Position numbers and translations under genes: made by a program
Part shown: positions 15,939-24,612 of the stretch, in pieces
Layout of the letters: each line of letters begins with the position of its first letter
Numbering within the stretch: position 1 is the first letter of the stretch
Source of the DNA: an uncultured Verrucomicrobiota bacterium
Lineage (GTDB): Bacteria; Verrucomicrobiota; Verrucomicrobiia; Limisphaerales; UBA9464
Direction: 5' to 3'
DNA length: 35,167 nt
Assembly (NCBI GenBank): GCA_903910585.1
Contig: CAIWAH010000129.1
Location: 1-35,167 of the forward strand
The notes under the pieces: generated by a model
What the model saw: the letters and a program-made list of their open reading frames with translations, nothing else
What the model was told of the DNA's origin: nothing
Databases searched by the model: none

Positions 15939-17396
15939 ATGAACCTCCTCCACGATCTCCAGCGCGACACGCTGCAACACGTCACGCGCCGCACCTTCCT
16001 GCGTGATTCCGTCGCCGGGCTCGGCTCGCTGTGGCTGGCCCAGCAGGCCTTGGGAGCGGGCAGCGTGGCCCGTGATCCGGTCCGGCCGGCCGCGCCGCTG
16101 AACGGCCATTTCAAGGCCCGCGCCAAGAACGTCATCTGCCTGCACATGGCCGGTGCGCCGAGCCAGCTCGAGCTGTTCGACTACAAGCCGCAGCTCGCCA
16201 AGCTCAACGACAAGGACTGCCCGAAGTCGTTCCTCGAGGGCAAACGCTTCGCCTTCATCCGCGGCGTGCCGCAGCTGCTCGGACCCTATTATCCGTTCCA
16301 TCAGGAGACCCGCACCGGGCTCTGGGTCACCGACCGCATCCCGCATCTGGAGCGCCAGTTGGACAAGCTGTGCCTCATCAAGACGATGATCACGGACCAA
16401 TTCAACCACGCCCCGGCGCAACTGCTCGCGCACACCGGCAGCCAGAACCTCGGCGCGGCGAGCCTCGGTTCCTGGGCGCTCTACGGCCTCGGCAGCGAGA
16501 ACGAGAACATGCCTGGCTACGTCGTGCTGCTGTCCGGCGGCCAGAATCCCGACGCGGGCAAGGCCGTTTGGGGCTCAGGCTTCCTGCCGAGCGTCTATCA
16601 GGGTGTGCAGTGCCGCAGCGAAGGCGACCCCGTGCTTTACCTGTCGAATCCGCCCGGCGTGAACCGCGAGCTCCGCGGCAGCGTGGTGGACACCGTCAAG
16701 AAGCTGAACCAACGCGCCTACCAGCAGGTCGGCGATCCCGAAACCGTCACGCGCATCGCCCAATACGAGATGGCGTTCCGGATGCAGCTCGCCGCCAGCG
16801 AGGCGATGGACCTCACCCGCGAGCCCGAGCACATCCACAAACTTTACGGCACCCAGCCCGGCCAGGAGAGCTTCGCCAACAACTGCCTGCTCGCCCGTCG
16901 GCTCGTCGAACGCGGCGTGCGCTTCGTGCAGCTCTTCGACTGGGGCTGGGACCAGCACAGCGGCCTCGACACCGAGTTCCCGAAGAAGTGCAAGCAGATC
17001 GACCAGCCCGCCGCGGCGTTGCTCGCCGACCTGGAAGCCCGCGGCCTGCTCAGCGAAACGCTCGTGGTGTGGGGCGGCGAATTCGGCCGCACACCCATGC
17101 AGGAGAACCGCGGCGGCGTGAAGGCCAGTTCCCCCGGCCGCGACCATCACACCGGCTGCTTCACGATGTGGCTGGCCGGCGGCGGCGTGAAGGGCGGCTT
17201 CGAATACGGCACGACCGACGAGCTGGGCTTCTCCGCGGTGGAAAACCCGGTCCAGTTCAACGACCTGCACGCGACAATCCTGCACCTGCTCGGGCTGAAC
17301 CACGAGAAGCTCACCTATCCCGTCAGCGGCGGCCTCAACACGCGCCTCACCACCGTCATCAAACCCTCGCGCGTGCTGAAGGAGATCGTGACGTAG
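15939..17396 (+). CDS. DUF1501 protein, Tat-exported, sulfatase-like fold
   Basis: The 485-residue protein carries a Tat signal (TRRTFLRDSVAGLGSLWLA, twin Arg at 17-18), so it is exported folded. The body matches DUF1501: NVICLHMAGAPSQLELFDYK, KTMITDQFNHAPAQ, GYVVLLSGGQNPDAG, FANNCLLARRLVERGVRFVQ, FDWGWDQHSG, VVWGGEFGRTP and GRDHHTGCF. DUF1501 belongs to the alkaline phosphatase/sulfatase-like superfamily; the conserved Asp, His and EFGRTP residues probably bind metal, but no substrate is established. It is the usual partner of the PSCyt1/DUF1549/DUF1553 protein upstream. Here the two genes are 379 bases apart because of the repeat element, rather than adjacent as is usual. There is no recognisable ribosome binding site before the ATG. 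Confidence 0.92.
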   Translation: MNLLHDLQRDTLQHVTRRTFLRDSVAGLGSLWLAQQALGAGSVARDPVRPAAPLNGHFKARAKNVICLHMAGAPSQLELFDYKPQLAKLNDKDCPKSFLEGKRFAFIRGVPQLLGPYYPFHQETRTGLWVTDRIPHLERQLDKLCLIKTMITDQFNHAPAQLLAHTGSQNLGAASLGSWALYGLGSENENMPGYVVLLSGGQNPDAGKAVWGSGFLPSVYQGVQCRSEGDPVLYLSNPPGVNRELRGSVVDTVKKLNQRAYQQVGDPETVTRIAQYEMAFRMQLAASEAMDLTREPEHIHKLYGTQPGQESFANNCLLARRLVERGVRFVQLFDWGWDQHSGLDTEFPKKCKQIDQPAAALLADLEARGLLSETLVVWGGEFGRTPMQENRGGVKASSPGRDHHTGCFTMWLAGGGVKGGFEYGTTDELGFSAVENPVQFNDLHATILHLLGLNHEKLTYPVSGGLNTRLTTVIKPSRVLKEIVT

Positions 17397-17462
17397 CCTT
17401 GGCCAACGCCCTGCTTGCGGGAGAAACCGTTACCAGAGATCGCTCGTGGTCGTGGGCAAGCC

Positions 17463-20195
17463 TCACCGGATCAACGACTGGAGGCTTACCCGTAGGCGTT
17501 CGGCTTCGGCTTCGGCTTCCGCCAGCGGCTTGCCGGCGGACATGCCGGGACGCTGATGGCCCACGTGGGTGAGCCATGCGTCTTTCAGGACCCGTTCGCG
17601 CTGTTGCACGAGCTTCAGCACCTCCGCACCCCGTGGGTTTGATTTCACCAGCGCGTCCGGTTGGTCGGCGTTGGCCAATGCGGGCTCTGCGCCCCAGTGA
17701 CGCAGCAGTTCGCGGGCGATCAGCCAGTGGCCCTGGGTGTTGGCATGCACACCGTCGCCGGCGAGGAGGAACTGCGGATTCGTGCGCCGCTGTTCCGCCA
17801 GGAAACGGTTCATCGGCCCGTGGGTATCCACGACTTCCCAGCCGTTGGTGCGCTGGCTCACGAGCCATTCCGAGTAACGGTCGAGCACGCCGTTGTAACC
17901 CTCGAAGGGCTGCGGATACGCGTCGCGGCCCGCGGGCAACGTGCGGCCGGCGAGCGGCTGCGGATCAAACACTGGCGGCGTCAGATGGATCACCCGGACG
18001 CCTTCGTGCGCGGCGCGTTCGCGGAGTCGCTTGATGCCGTCCTGGAACTTCTTGAAGCGGTCTTCCCCGAACGGGAAGTAGATGCCGTCGTTCATGCCGT
18101 AGCAGGCGACGATGAGCTCGGGTTTCGCCTTTTCGAGCAGGCGGCCGAGGCGCTCGTGGGCGTCAGGACGCGGAAAGGATCCGCCCGCGTGGCCGGCTTC
18201 GGACAGCCCTGAAACCGTCTCGCTGGGCAGGCCGAGGTTGAGGAATTCGATTTCAGTTTTCGGAAACTGCAGCCGAACCCACGTCTCGACGAACTCACCC
18301 CATTCGCCGCCGTAGGTGATGCTGTCCCCGAGCCAGACAACGCGTTTCGCGGCGAGGAGGCCCAGCGTCGGCGGCGCCGGCGCCGGACCTTCGGCGACGG
18401 GCACGAGGCGGACTTGGCGCACGTCCATCACGGCACCGCCCTGTTTGCGCTGCGGCTTCAGCGCCAGCGTGTGGGTGCCGGCCGTAAGCGTCACGCGGCC
18501 GAGCCGGCGCGGGACAAAGTTCTGGAAGTGGCCCGTCTCTTCGACCACGAACGGGATCTTCACGTCGCCGAGCTCCACGTTCACGTCGCTGCCGCCGTGG
18601 CCCCAGCCGCAGCCTTGCAGCAGCTCAATCTCAAAGCTCCCGGCCTGCGTGAGCGTGAAGTCCCAGCTGGGCCAATCCTCGGCGCGGCCCCACCAGCCGA
18701 GCGTGTTCTTGAACGGCATCGGCTCGTAACGCAGCACCGAGCCATGCACGGCGGCGCTCCGGGAATGCAGCAGCACCGAGCCGTCGGCATTCTGCGCCAG
18801 CGGCTTCGGTTCGTGCGCCGGGTTATACATCGGCCACTGCGCGCCGACTTTGCCCTGCCAGTCGAAGAGCTTCTTCGCGAGTTCCATGACCCGGTCCGGC
18901 TGGGCGGCGGCGAGGTCCTGCTGTTCGCCGGGATCGGCCGCGAGATTGAAGAGTTCGTGGCGGCCGTCCTCGTAGTATTGGATCAGCTTCCAGTCGCCGG
19001 CACGGATCGCCGCGTAAGGCGTCGCGCCCCCCGGGTGATAATGCGGGTAATGCCAGCCGAGGGCTTCCCGGCCGAGCTTCGCCGCGGGATTCTCCAGCAA
19101 CGGCCGGAGATCCCGGCCGTCGGGCAGTTCGGCCTTGGTGAGCGCGTTGGCCACGGTGGCCGCCACGTCCATCGTGATGACCGGTTCGGCGCTGGTGGAA
19201 CCGGGGGCGGTGACGCCGGGCCACTTCACCAGCAGCGGCACGCGCACGCCGCCTTCATAGGGTGAGCCCTTGCCCGCGCGCAGCGGCGCGTTCGAGGTCG
19301 GCGGATTCGGACCGAGCACCAGCCCGCCGTTGTCGGAGCTGAAGATCACCACCGTGCGTCCGGCAACGCCGGCGTCGTCGAGCGCCCGGAGCACCTGGCC
19401 GACCGCGGTGTCGAGACGCTCGAGCATGGCGGCATAGACCGCGTTCGTCTGGGCCCCGCCGAGCTGGGCGGCCTTGCGCCGGTATTTCTCCACGAGGTCG
19501 GCCGGCGCCTGCAGCGGCGTGTGCACGGAGTAAGGCCACCAATTGAGGAAGAAACGCCGGTCGCGGTTCGCGGCGATGAACTTCACGGCTTCCTCGCCCT
19601 CGCGGTCGGTGAGGTATTCGCCCTTGGGGCCGTCGGCGAGGGTGGGAATGCCATAGGGCGCGAAGTAACTCGGCGGCTGCCCGCGGAAGTAGCCGCCGGC
19701 GTTGACGTCGAAGCCCTGTTCCCCCGGCCAGTAACCTTCCGGCCCGAGGTGCCATTTGCCAACGTGGGCGGTGGCGTAACCGGTGGACTTCGCGCGCTCG
19801 GCGAGCGTGGTCTCCGCCAGCGGCAGCTGCTTCACCCAGTCCACCGGCGGCTTGAGCTTGGCCTTGGGCGCATCGTGGCCCGCGATCCAGTCGGTGATTT
19901 TCAGCCGGGCCGGATACTTGCCGGTCATCAGCGCGGCGCGGCTGGGCGAGCACACGGTGCAGGCCGAATACGCCTGGGTGAACCGCATGCCTTCGAGCGC
20001 CAGCCGGTCGAGATTCGGCGTCTCGTGCAAGCGGCTGCCGGTGACGCCCAGATCGTGGGCCCCGAGGTCGTCGGTGAAGATCAGCACGACATTCGGCGGC
20101 TCGGTGTCGGCGGCGTGGGACCGCGGGGGCAGAACCAGCAGCGCCAACGTGGTCAGCCAGCATCCGGCGCGGGCGGCAAGGCGGGTGAACGACAT
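17463..20195 (-). CDS. Secreted sulfatase fused to a carbohydrate-binding-like module and an SGNH hydrolase
   Basis: The 910-residue protein has a signal peptide ending near HA-A (residues 28-29) and three parts. A type I sulfatase (about 33-470) has NVVLIFTDDLGAHDLG, the formylglycine motif CSPSR with Cys82, GKWHLGPEGYWP and FSSDNGG. A middle module (about 478-598) with WDFTLTQAGSFEIELLQGCG and TAGTHTLALKPQRK resembles CBM6/35-like ligand-binding folds. An SGNH/GDSL hydrolase follows (about 615-835) with WLGDSITYGGEWGEF, CYGMNDG and GDGVHANTQGHW. The protein could remove sulfate and acyl (for example acetyl) groups from one polysaccharide; that is inference. Activity of the sulfatase needs a formylglycine-generating enzyme, not present here. 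The ATG at 20195 is chosen because the signal peptide starts there; the frame continues to 20249. Confidence 0.9.
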   Translation of the reverse strand: MSFTRLAARAGCWLTTLALLVLPPRSHAADTEPPNVVLIFTDDLGAHDLGVTGSRLHETPNLDRLALEGMRFTQAYSACTVCSPSRAALMTGKYPARLKITDWIAGHDAPKAKLKPPVDWVKQLPLAETTLAERAKSTGYATAHVGKWHLGPEGYWPGEQGFDVNAGGYFRGQPPSYFAPYGIPTLADGPKGEYLTDREGEEAVKFIAANRDRRFFLNWWPYSVHTPLQAPADLVEKYRRKAAQLGGAQTNAVYAAMLERLDTAVGQVLRALDDAGVAGRTVVIFSSDNGGLVLGPNPPTSNAPLRAGKGSPYEGGVRVPLLVKWPGVTAPGSTSAEPVITMDVAATVANALTKAELPDGRDLRPLLENPAAKLGREALGWHYPHYHPGGATPYAAIRAGDWKLIQYYEDGRHELFNLAADPGEQQDLAAAQPDRVMELAKKLFDWQGKVGAQWPMYNPAHEPKPLAQNADGSVLLHSRSAAVHGSVLRYEPMPFKNTLGWWGRAEDWPSWDFTLTQAGSFEIELLQGCGWGHGGSDVNVELGDVKIPFVVEETGHFQNFVPRRLGRVTLTAGTHTLALKPQRKQGGAVMDVRQVRLVPVAEGPAPAPPTLGLLAAKRVVWLGDSITYGGEWGEFVETWVRLQFPKTEIEFLNLGLPSETVSGLSEAGHAGGSFPRPDAHERLGRLLEKAKPELIVACYGMNDGIYFPFGEDRFKKFQDGIKRLRERAAHEGVRVIHLTPPVFDPQPLAGRTLPAGRDAYPQPFEGYNGVLDRYSEWLVSQRTNGWEVVDTHGPMNRFLAEQRRTNPQFLLAGDGVHANTQGHWLIARELLRHWGAEPALANADQPDALVKSNPRGAEVLKLVQQRERVLKDAWLTHVGHQRPGMSAGKPLAEAEAEAERLRVSLQSLIR

Positions 20196-20287
20196 GCGGG
20201 CACCGTGCCACCCGGAGCCCGCCGCCGGAAGCGCGGAAGGTGAAGCCATACCGAAGTCGTCGGCGAAGACGGGAAGGCGATCGCCGG

Positions 20288-21145
20288 TCAGTGGGACGGT
20301 GGCGGGGCAGCGGCGGGCGGGGAGTTGGTCCGCCCAATGGCAGTCAAAGCGGTTTCAGCGGCATCGCGCACCATCTTCCAGGAATCGCTCCGCAATTCGC
20401 GCAGGCGGGGCAACGCCTCGGCCGCCGGTGGACCGACAAACGCGAGCAGTTCCACCGCCTTGGCCCGCACCCGTTCGTTGGTGCTGGCCATTCCGGTGAG
20501 GCACGATGGAAGAATCGCAATCTCCGACCCGGGTCGGATTTGGCGCAGACTGACGCCCACGGTGTGGAGGAACCAAAGATCGTTGGTGGCGGCGACTTGC
20601 TGTAGGCAGGGCAACGCCGGCGCGGCTTTGGCTCCAACGGCACCCAAGGCCCGAACGGCAGCCGCGGCGGGTCCCTCGCTAGTGATCCGGTCCACCAGCA
20701 GCGGCACGGCCGGGGCCGCTGCCTGACCGAAGTGTTCCAGCGCGGGAACCGCCAGTTGGCGGACCGCTTCCGTTGAAAGTTCCGTGTGGGCGAACAGCAT
20801 CGACTCTTGGATCAACCGATTGAGCCTTGGCCAGTCACCCGCGAACCGGAGCATCCACCAACTGAACGCCGTGTCGCCCCATTGGGCCCGCAGGCTTGGG
20901 CGATAGTTCTGGTAAAGCCTGATGATTGCCGCCACCGACCGCTCCGCGCCCAACGCATCCAGCGGCAGATAGTCGAACTTCCCGGTGGTGACCCAGGACT
21001 TCCAGGCCGCCAGCACGACTTCGCTGTCAGGACGACCCTCGAAGCGGGGTTCATCGGGGCGGCTTGACCACCACAGCCACAAGCCCATTGCGGCGGCGAC
21101 CACGACGGCCATCAGCCATATCGGGAGGTGCCGGGGTCGTCGCAT
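20288..21145 (-). CDS. HEAT-repeat protein with N-terminal membrane anchor
   Basis: The 285-residue protein begins with a short basic stretch and one hydrophobic helix (LPIWLMAVVVAAAMGLWLWW, about residues 7-26), so the rest probably faces the periplasm. The C-terminal two thirds contain helical repeats of HEAT type, such as AVPALEHFGQAAAPAVPLLV, AAVRALGAVGAKAAPALPCL, AKAVELLAFVGPPAAEALPR and VRDAAETALTAIG. A central segment with FAGDWPRLNRLIQ is typical of small verrucomicrobial HEAT proteins of unknown function. It lies 92 bases upstream of the sulfatase gene and in the same direction, so it may share its transcript. A role in protein-protein contact is likely; no partner is evident. Confidence 0.8.
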   Translation of the reverse strand: MRRPRHLPIWLMAVVVAAAMGLWLWWSSRPDEPRFEGRPDSEVVLAAWKSWVTTGKFDYLPLDALGAERSVAAIIRLYQNYRPSLRAQWGDTAFSWWMLRFAGDWPRLNRLIQESMLFAHTELSTEAVRQLAVPALEHFGQAAAPAVPLLVDRITSEGPAAAAVRALGAVGAKAAPALPCLQQVAATNDLWFLHTVGVSLRQIRPGSEIAILPSCLTGMASTNERVRAKAVELLAFVGPPAAEALPRLRELRSDSWKMVRDAAETALTAIGRTNSPPAAAPPPSH

Positions 21146-21295
21146 GGCCAGAGGCTTCCATGGCGACGTGAGGCTGACAATTGGAGAGGCCCCTCAAGAA
21201 ACCGCCCCTGCATCGCCCACTGGAACCTTTCCCGGGCCGGTTCACCCCTGGTTTCCGCCCATTCTCCCCGGTGAGCTGGGACCGAAGTGTCATTA

Positions 21296-21313
21296 TGATA
21301 CGTATGCGTATCA
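21296..21313. promoter_or_regulatory. AT-richer palindrome before a prepilin-like gene, possible operator
   Basis: TGATACG-TATG-CGTATCA is an inverted repeat with 7-bp arms, lying eight bases before the chosen ATG at 21322 and overlapping a TATGAT sequence that resembles a -10 box. It stands out in GC-rich surroundings. It could be a transcription factor site or a leader hairpin. If translation begins at 21295 instead, it would be coding. Confidence 0.35.
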
Positions 21314-21321
21314 GTTGGATT

Positions 21322-22209
21322 ATGAAACTGAAACCCAGCCTTCCCCAACCCCGGGTTGCCCGTGCGGCCGCGTCGGCCTTCACGCTGGTCGAACTGCTCG
21401 TGGTGCTCGCCATCATCGTGATCCTTGCCGGCATGTTGCTGCCCGGCCTCGCCAAGGGGCGGCAGAAAGCCCAGGGCGCCGAGTGCATGAACCATCAGCG
21501 CCAGCTTCAGCTCGGCTGGATGATGTATGCCGACGATCACGCGGGTGCCCTGGTGCCGAACTGGGGCAATGCCGACGCCGGCAAGGACGCAGATTGCCCG
21601 TCGTGGGCGGCCGGCTGGATGGATTACACCTCGAGCTCCCACAACACGAACGTGAACTACCTCGTCCAACCCGGGGTCGGTGACCGGCCCACCGGTGCGC
21701 TGCTCGGGCCCTATGTGCGCGACGCCAAGCTCTACCGCTGTCCCGCCGACCGTTCCTGGGTCGAGATCAACGGCCAACGGGCCCCGCGGGTTCGCAGCGT
21801 CAGCATGAACCTCTACACCGGCGCGAACTGGATGGGTCCGCTGGCCGTCCAGGGACTGGAAGCGGGCTACTTCATCTACCGCAAGCTGGAGGACTTCCGG
21901 GCGCTTGCGCCATCACGGGCCTGGGTGCTGGTGGATGAACACGAGGACAGCATCAACGGCGGCGGGTTCGTGGTGGACGTGATCCGTCGGGGCGAGACGG
22001 CCCAGGTCTGGGACGTGCCGGCCAGTTATCATCACCTCGCGGCCGGCTTCAGCTTCGCCGACGGTCATGCGGAGATCCATCGCTGGCGCGATGCCCGCAC
22101 GCCCCGGACGGTCCGCCGCGAAACGGTCACCACCCGCACGCCGGCCCCGAACAGCGTGGATGTCGCGTGGCTCCAGGAGGCAACAACCGCCAGGGAACTG
22201 CCGCGTTGA
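21322..22209 (+). CDS. Prepilin-like protein with H-X9-DG signature
   Basis: The 295-residue protein has a basic leader, then AFTLVELLVVLAIIVILAGM with the conserved Glu at mature position 5; the residue before the expected cleavage is Ala19 rather than Gly. The region GAECMNHQRQLQLGWMMYAD follows the membrane helix, and the C-terminus has HHLAAGFSFADGHAEIHRW, the H-X9-DG box that defines this large PVC prepilin-like family. Cysteines in DADCPSW and YRCPADRSW are also typical. These proteins probably form pseudopilus-like or surface structures, but their function is unproven. In-frame ATGs at 21295 and 21304 are alternative starts; 21322 gives the most usual leader length (19 residues). It is divergent from the HEAT-repeat gene, with 176 bases between. 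Confidence 0.85.
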   Translation: MKLKPSLPQPRVARAAASAFTLVELLVVLAIIVILAGMLLPGLAKGRQKAQGAECMNHQRQLQLGWMMYADDHAGALVPNWGNADAGKDADCPSWAAGWMDYTSSSHNTNVNYLVQPGVGDRPTGALLGPYVRDAKLYRCPADRSWVEINGQRAPRVRSVSMNLYTGANWMGPLAVQGLEAGYFIYRKLEDFRALAPSRAWVLVDEHEDSINGGGFVVDVIRRGETAQVWDVPASYHHLAAGFSFADGHAEIHRWRDARTPRTVRRETVTTRTPAPNSVDVAWLQEATTARELPR

Positions 22210-22242
22210 GGCACCCGCGGAGCGTTCCCCCCCTGAGGCGTC

Positions 22243-22749
22243 TCACTTGAGCGCGGCGATCTTCGGCCAGAGCGGCTTCAGGTCGGCGTCGTTCCGCGCC
22301 ATCTCCTGGAGGTTGCGGAGATCTCCGAAGGCCACGGCAATGGCGAACCAGCGCCAGGCCTCATCGAGGCGGTCCTGCTGGGCGCGGTAGCAGGCGAGAT
22401 TGTAGGGAATCACCACTTCCCCGGGGAACCGGTCGAAGGCGGGCAAAAGCAGGTCGTAGGCCTGCTCGATCGTGCCCCCGGGTCGGCGCCGCGCGGCAAA
22501 GGCCCGGTGAATCCAACCGCCCGGACGGTCCGGATGCAGCGTCACCTCCACCTCCGCGATGGCGAACGCATCCTCCCATTGGTCGGACTCGCCGAGGATC
22601 GCGTATTGCACATCCAGCACTGCCGGATGGCGGCGCACGGAATCCGGCAGGGCATCGAGCTCCTTCTGGGCATCCGCCAGCAGACCCAGTCCGAGCCAGC
22701 CGAGGGCGGCGTCGAGGGTCTGTCGTTCGGTGCGGGACAGGGGATGCAT
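22243..22749 (-). CDS. Small TPR-type protein
   Basis: The 168-residue protein has no signal peptide and consists of helical repeats in a TPR-like pattern: ALGWLGLGLLADAQKELDAL, HPAVLDVQYAILGESDQWED, AFAIAEVEVTLHPDRPGGWI and IPYNLACYRAQQDRLDEAWR, ending DLKPLWPKIAAL. This resembles small bacterial tetratricopeptide proteins that mediate protein contacts. The ATG at 22749 is chosen as the first ATG after an unconserved upstream extension; the frame reaches 22803. It lies 87 bases downstream of the ABC permease and converges with the prepilin-like gene (33 bases between stops). A link to the exporter is possible but only by position. Confidence 0.75.
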   Translation of the reverse strand: MHPLSRTERQTLDAALGWLGLGLLADAQKELDALPDSVRRHPAVLDVQYAILGESDQWEDAFAIAEVEVTLHPDRPGGWIHRAFAARRRPGGTIEQAYDLLLPAFDRFPGEVVIPYNLACYRAQQDRLDEAWRWFAIAVAFGDLRNLQEMARNDADLKPLWPKIAALK

Positions 22750-22836
22750 CCGGGGAATTGCGAGAACCCGCCCGGTGTAACGTGCGCGCCACGGTGCGCG
22801 CAATCCGCAAGGTAGCCGGAGCGGAGAAGCGCGTCC

Positions 22837-24612
22837 TCAGCCTTCGGCCGAGGCGTCGTAACCCTCGAGGATGCGGCCGAGCACCCGGATGCCCAGGCCC
22901 GCTTCCACCGCCAGCACGGCCGCCGCGAGGCCCGCCGCCAGAGGCAGCCCGAGCCACGGCCCCGCGAGCCAGTGGCCGAGGAAATATCCACCGGCACCCA
23001 GCAACGCCGCGGGGACCCACGCCAGCGCCGTGGCCAGGAGCTGAAGCACGCCCATCAGCAGACGTTGGCCGACCACTTCAAACCCGGCGGCATGGGCATC
23101 GCGTCCGGCGGTGGTCTTCATCCAGGCCGGGAACAGGAGCGTGGCGGCGGACGGCACGAAGGCATTCACCAGGTTCAGCGGCAGGAAAACGACGAACGCA
23201 CACACGGCCGCCACCGCGATCAGTCCCGGCGAAACCTCCATGGCCGGCGTGAGGGGCCGATAACACAGCGCCGCGGCGAGCAGAACGAGTCCCTGAAACG
23301 TCGCCACCACCGCGGTGCCGCCCAGCAGCTGGCCCAGCACGATCTGCCATGGCGGCAGCGGATAGCCCTTGAGCAGGTCCAGCTCATTGAGGTCGCGACG
23401 GAACGGCATGCTGGCCACCGCCCCGCCGATCAGCAGGAGCGGAACAAGCGCGAACTGCGACACCGTCGCCGCCGCGATTCCCAGCCATTCCGGCACCAAC
23501 GGCAGCCGGAGCAGCAGGGCGCAGCCGACCACCAGCGCGACCATCAGCTTCAGCCGCCCGGCAGTGAAGCGCGCGCGGATCAGGTGTTTCCACACCAGTG
23601 CCAGCGGGGCGAACCCCAGCGGCGCGAGCGGGAAGGGGTTCGGTGCAACCTTGGCGGTCTGGCGATGCTCCCGGAGTTTGCCCGCCTTGGCCGCCTTTTG
23701 CAGTTCGGCCCGGCGTTTCGCGGCCTCGAGCGAAGCCTCCTCGAAGGCGACATCGCTGCGCTCGATCCACCAGTAATGCAGCCCGAGGAGCAGCAGCACC
23801 GGTGGCAATGCCCGTAGAAACTCGCCGGCATCCGCCGAAAACCACGGCCGCACCAGCCAGCGAAACGGGGCGAGCAACCACGGACCGGGACCGGAATTCA
23901 GGGCCAGCTTCAGCCAGTCGCCGAAGTCCCGGGCCAGTTCCGCCGGATCGCCCGGCGGCGTCAGCTCCGGCGGGGGCAGGCCGCGCAGCCACAGGACGAT
24001 GACGGCCACGATTCCGGCGGCGACCGCCACCGCGAGCCCGCGCCGGCGCCACGAGGACAGGCCGGCTTCCGTGAGGCGCTGGATGGTGAAGGAGGCGCCC
24101 AGCGCGTGGAGGCTCATCACCGTCAGCACCAGCCACCAGCTCAGCATGTGGATCACCGCCTGGCCGTCGCGGGCAAGGCGTCCGGTGAACAGGGTGAGGA
24201 ACATGGCCGACAGCAGGGTGCCGACCTGGGCGCGGATCAGCCGGAAGCGCACCAGCAGCTTCCGCGTGAGCGGCGCCGGCAGCAGGAAGTTCAGCTCCGC
24301 CTCGCTCAGCCGGAGCGAGGCCCGCTCACCGCTGAAAATCCAGGCCCCGGCGAACAGCGCGAACACGATCACCACGGCGAGGGCCTCGAACGTCTGCAGG
24401 GCGTCCACCGGCACGTCGGTCCCGCGGATCCCGCGCCGCCAGCCGCCAATGACCGTGCGGCCGATCCAGAAATACATGTAACCCAGGCCGACGACGGCCC
24501 CGATGAGATACTTCGGCTGGCGCAACCGCCGCAGCCGGACCTTCAGCGCGTTCAGCAGCGAGCGCGACTGGAGGAACGCCAGCGCGCGGATCAGGGCCAG
24601 GGTTCGGTTCAT
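22837..24612 (-). CDS. ABC exporter permease (putative ABC exporter family)
   Basis: The 591-residue polytopic protein begins with RALAFLQSRSLLNALKVRLR and then has many hydrophobic segments, in two halves separated by a charged linker rich in Ala, Lys and Glu (about residues 275-320, EEASLEAAKRRAELQKAAK). The sequence AELNFLLPAPLTRKLLVRFR matches the loop seen in ABC-2/EcsB-like and putative ABC exporter permeases. Its ATG overlaps the ATPase stop by four bases (ATGA), so the two subunits are translationally coupled. The transported substrate is unknown. In-frame sequence upstream to 24786 only shadows the ATPase gene. Confidence 0.85.
   Translation of the reverse strand: MNRTLALIRALAFLQSRSLLNALKVRLRRLRQPKYLIGAVVGLGYMYFWIGRTVIGGWRRGIRGTDVPVDALQTFEALAVVIVFALFAGAWIFSGERASLRLSEAELNFLLPAPLTRKLLVRFRLIRAQVGTLLSAMFLTLFTGRLARDGQAVIHMLSWWLVLTVMSLHALGASFTIQRLTEAGLSSWRRRGLAVAVAAGIVAVIVLWLRGLPPPELTPPGDPAELARDFGDWLKLALNSGPGPWLLAPFRWLVRPWFSADAGEFLRALPPVLLLLGLHYWWIERSDVAFEEASLEAAKRRAELQKAAKAGKLREHRQTAKVAPNPFPLAPLGFAPLALVWKHLIRARFTAGRLKLMVALVVGCALLLRLPLVPEWLGIAAATVSQFALVPLLLIGGAVASMPFRRDLNELDLLKGYPLPPWQIVLGQLLGGTAVVATFQGLVLLAAALCYRPLTPAMEVSPGLIAVAAVCAFVVFLPLNLVNAFVPSAATLLFPAWMKTTAGRDAHAAGFEVVGQRLLMGVLQLLATALAWVPAALLGAGGYFLGHWLAGPWLGLPLAAGLAAAVLAVEAGLGIRVLGRILEGYDASAEG

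Noticed and set aside
20276..20285. GGCGATCGCC palindrome, HIP1-like
   Set aside because: A single copy in a short gap has no special meaning in GC-rich DNA.
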